This document shows, in pieces, positions 6,201 through 6,867 of a stretch of DNA of 6,867 bases. This stretch comes from Clostridiales bacterium. GTDB lineage: Bacteria; Bacillota; Clostridia; Oscillospirales; CAG-272. The translations under genes and the position numbers were made by a program. How positions within the stretch are numbered: the first letter of the stretch is position 1; each line of letters opens with the position of its first letter. The stretch is taken from NCBI GenBank assembly GCA_003150035.1, contig QALR01000002.1, forward strand, positions 10,785 to 17,651. The letters are read 5' to 3'. The notes beneath the pieces are model-generated. The model was not told where the DNA came from, did not search any database, and was given only the letters and a program-made list of their open reading frames with translations.

Positions 6201-6218
6201 GAAGGAACGGATTCCTTC
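6201..6218 (+). promoter_or_regulatory. Perfect hairpin in the leader of the zinc-finger gene
   Basis: GAAGGAA (6201-6207) and TTCCTTC (6212-6218) are perfect inverted repeats around a CGGA tetraloop, ending six bases before the GGAGG ribosome site. TTCC at 6212-6215 could alternatively pair with GGAA at 6219-6222. It could be an mRNA structure tuning translation or a dyad operator. Confidence 0.5.
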
Positions 6219-6226
6219 GGAACGGA
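6204..6226 (+). repeat. Direct repeat GGAACGGA x2 in the leader
   Basis: GGAACGGA occurs at 6204-6211 and 6219-6226, 15 bases start to start. The second copy merges into the ribosome site (GGAGG, 6224-6228). The arrangement would suit binding of a regulator, but none is shown. Confidence 0.5.
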
Positions 6227-6228
6227 GG
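6224..6228 (+). promoter_or_regulatory. Ribosome binding site of the HTH/zinc-finger gene
   Basis: GGAGG, seven bases before the ATG at 6236. It is partly shared with the second direct-repeat copy, so a protein or RNA structure acting there could affect translation. Confidence 0.75.
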
Positions 6229-6235
6229 ACTCTTT

Positions 6236-6637
6236 ATGACTGACCTACAAAAGGAAAAAATTAAGTCTTTGCGTTTACAGGGCATCAGTTATGTAAAAAT
6301 CGGTGAGATGCTCGGTATTTCCGATAACACAGTACGCTCGTTCTGCCGCCGAAACGGTCTGGGCGATACGGCCAAGAACACAGTTGCCTGCAAGCAGTGC
6401 GGAAAGCTGATAAAGATAATCCCCAAGCAAAAGCCACGAAAGTTCTGCTCGGACACTTGCCGGACTGCCTGGTGGAACAGCCACCAGGACTGCGTGGATC
6501 GAAAAGCGGTATATGCACACACCTGCGCTCACTGCGGTAAGGCTTTCACTGCCTATGGGAATAAGGATCGAAAATATTGTAGCCACGATTGCTACATTGC
6601 CGACCGCTTCGGAAAGGAGTGTGGCTGCTGTGACTGA
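6236..6637 (+). CDS. Helix-turn-helix protein with two four-cysteine zinc fingers (133 aa)
   Basis: Probable DNA-binding regulator. Residues 1-42 contain a sigma-region-4/resolvase-like helix-turn-helix: 'QGISYVKIGEMLGIS' then the recognition helix 'DNTVRSFCRRNGL' (30-42). Two zinc-finger-like modules follow: C52-x2-C55 with C71-x3-C75 ('KFCSDTCR.AWW'), and C97-x2-C100 with C115-x3-C119 ('KYCSHDCY'). They look like internal repeats of an FCS/treble-clef type finger. A further Cys cluster (129, 131, 132) ends the protein. I recall similar Clostridia proteins annotated loosely as sigma-70-like and found upstream of serine recombinases, but could not check this. It opens a new unit after the late terminator, and its last 8 bases overlap the next gene. 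Likely roles are control of the recombinase module or recombination directionality; neither is proven. Confidence 0.85.
   Translation: MTDLQKEKIKSLRLQGISYVKIGEMLGISDNTVRSFCRRNGLGDTAKNTVACKQCGKLIKIIPKQKPRKFCSDTCRTAWWNSHQDCVDRKAVYAHTCAHCGKAFTAYGNKDRKYCSHDCYIADRFGKECGCCD
6613..6619 (+). promoter_or_regulatory. Ribosome binding site inside the zinc-finger gene
   Basis: AAAGGAG, ten bases before the GTG at 6630. The in-frame GTG at 6621 is only one base away and therefore unlikely as a start. Confidence 0.6.
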
Positions 6638-6866
6638 TGACTACCGTACCAGGTTGGAAAGCTATCTGGCATCCATGCTTCACGCAAAACGGATGCTGTC
6701 GATGGGGGTTATAACCCCGGAAGATTACGCCATAATTGATACAATGCAGCGCGAGAAATTTGGGATATCTTCGTGTAGTTTATATCGCGGGATTGACTTG
6801 ATATATAGTGGTTTTAGAGGTAATATGTCACACTACGAGGAGGTGACAAAATGCCAAGAGCAATAA
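6630..6866 (+). CDS. Small SHOCT-like protein of the putative recombinase cassette (78 aa)
   Basis: Starts at GTG 6630, overlapping the zinc-finger gene by 8 bases, and ends with TAA at 6864-6866. The reading frame is open further upstream to 6513, but that part is a shadow of the zinc-finger gene. Residues about 9-45 have a SHOCT-like pattern: an amphipathic helix ('LESYLASMLHAKRMLSMG'), then Gly-x-Ile-Thr-Pro-Glu-Asp-Tyr and a second helix ending 'EKFG'. The tail (SSCSLYRGIDLIYSGFRGNMSHYEEVTKC) resembles, from memory, a conserved tail of small proteins next to serine recombinases in Clostridia. No membrane segment. Its final 16 bases overlap the next start codon, so the three genes appear translationally coupled. 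Biochemical role unknown; SHOCT segments are usually thought of as oligomerisation elements. Confidence 0.75.
   Translation: MTDDYRTRLESYLASMLHAKRMLSMGVITPEDYAIIDTMQREKFGISSCSLYRGIDLIYSGFRGNMSHYEEVTKCQEQ
6838..6844 (+). promoter_or_regulatory. Ribosome binding site for the gene entering at the window end
   Basis: AGGAGGT (extending to AGGAGGTGA), ending six bases before the ATG at 6851. It lies inside the coding sequence of the SHOCT-like protein and is a near-perfect Shine-Dalgarno sequence, which supports the final partial CDS. Confidence 0.8.
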
Positions 6867-6867
6867 C
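6851..6867 (+). CDS. Start of a further gene (only MPRAI visible), possibly a serine recombinase
   Basis: ATG at 6851 with an excellent ribosome site, overlapping the end of the SHOCT-like gene by 16 bases. Five complete codons (Met-Pro-Arg-Ala-Ile) and two bases of a sixth are visible before the window ends, too little to identify a family. A site-specific serine recombinase is suggested only by the neighbours (HTH/zinc-finger and SHOCT-like genes after a prophage lysis module). Confidence 0.55.

Noticed and set aside
6513..6629. Upstream extension of the SHOCT-like gene to the ATG at 6513
   Set aside because: This part overlaps the zinc-finger domain of the previous gene in another frame; the start at GTG 6630 fits the ribosome site and the 8-base coupling overlap.
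6781..6805. Inverted repeat TATATC/GATATA as a possible recombinase attachment core
   Set aside because: Only six A/T-rich base pairs around a 13-base gap; expected by chance in an AT-rich stretch.
6793..6826. Promoter-like TTGACT ... TAATAT before the last gene
   Set aside because: The spacer is 22 bases, too long for a standard promoter; tight overlaps suggest co-transcription instead.

Overview
The window reads as the distal end of a siphophage-type prophage late region in a low-to-mid GC Gram-positive bacterium, most likely a gut Clostridia member (Oscillospiraceae/Lachnospiraceae-like). The case rests on strong AAGGAGG-type ribosome sites before almost every gene, a clostridial-type holin/amidase-LysM lysis pair, and a helix-turn-helix/zinc-finger gene of a type I recall next to serine recombinases in these genomes. 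The assignment is by recognition, not by search. All supported genes are on the + strand and tightly packed.

Layout: (1) 1-405, C-terminal end of a tail tape measure protein, cut by the window edge. (2) 418-2253 and 2266-4377, two tandem full-length paralogues of a tail tip/hub protein (Tal-like, prophage endopeptidase tail family). Each has a tail-tip N-terminal domain, four 21-residue coiled-coil-like repeats, a variable distal region and a shared C-terminal block. They align without gaps from residue 1 to about residue 433 and then differ in length and sequence up to the shared end. (3) 4390-4755, a small conserved phage protein of unknown function. (4) 4770-5189 holin and 5173-6120 endolysin (amidase + SPOR-like segment + LysM), overlapping. 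(5) 6126-6169, a strong intrinsic terminator closing the late operon.

After the terminator a new transcription unit begins. A short leader carries a perfect hairpin and an overlapping 8-bp direct repeat. It is followed by a 133-aa protein with a helix-turn-helix and two four-cysteine zinc fingers, a 78-aa SHOCT-like protein overlapping it, and the first codons of a third gene overlapping that one. From gene order this looks like the start of a recombinase/integration module, but only about 17 bases of the third gene are visible.

The parts work together as follows: tape measure and tail-tip proteins build the distal tail and probably the receptor-contacting tip; holin and endolysin release the progeny; the post-terminator cassette probably regulates or accompanies site-specific recombination. 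The most noteworthy items are the tandem constant-variable-constant tail-tip paralogues, the absence of a distal tail (Dit) gene between tape measure and tail tip, and the zinc-finger/SHOCT cassette with its structured leader.
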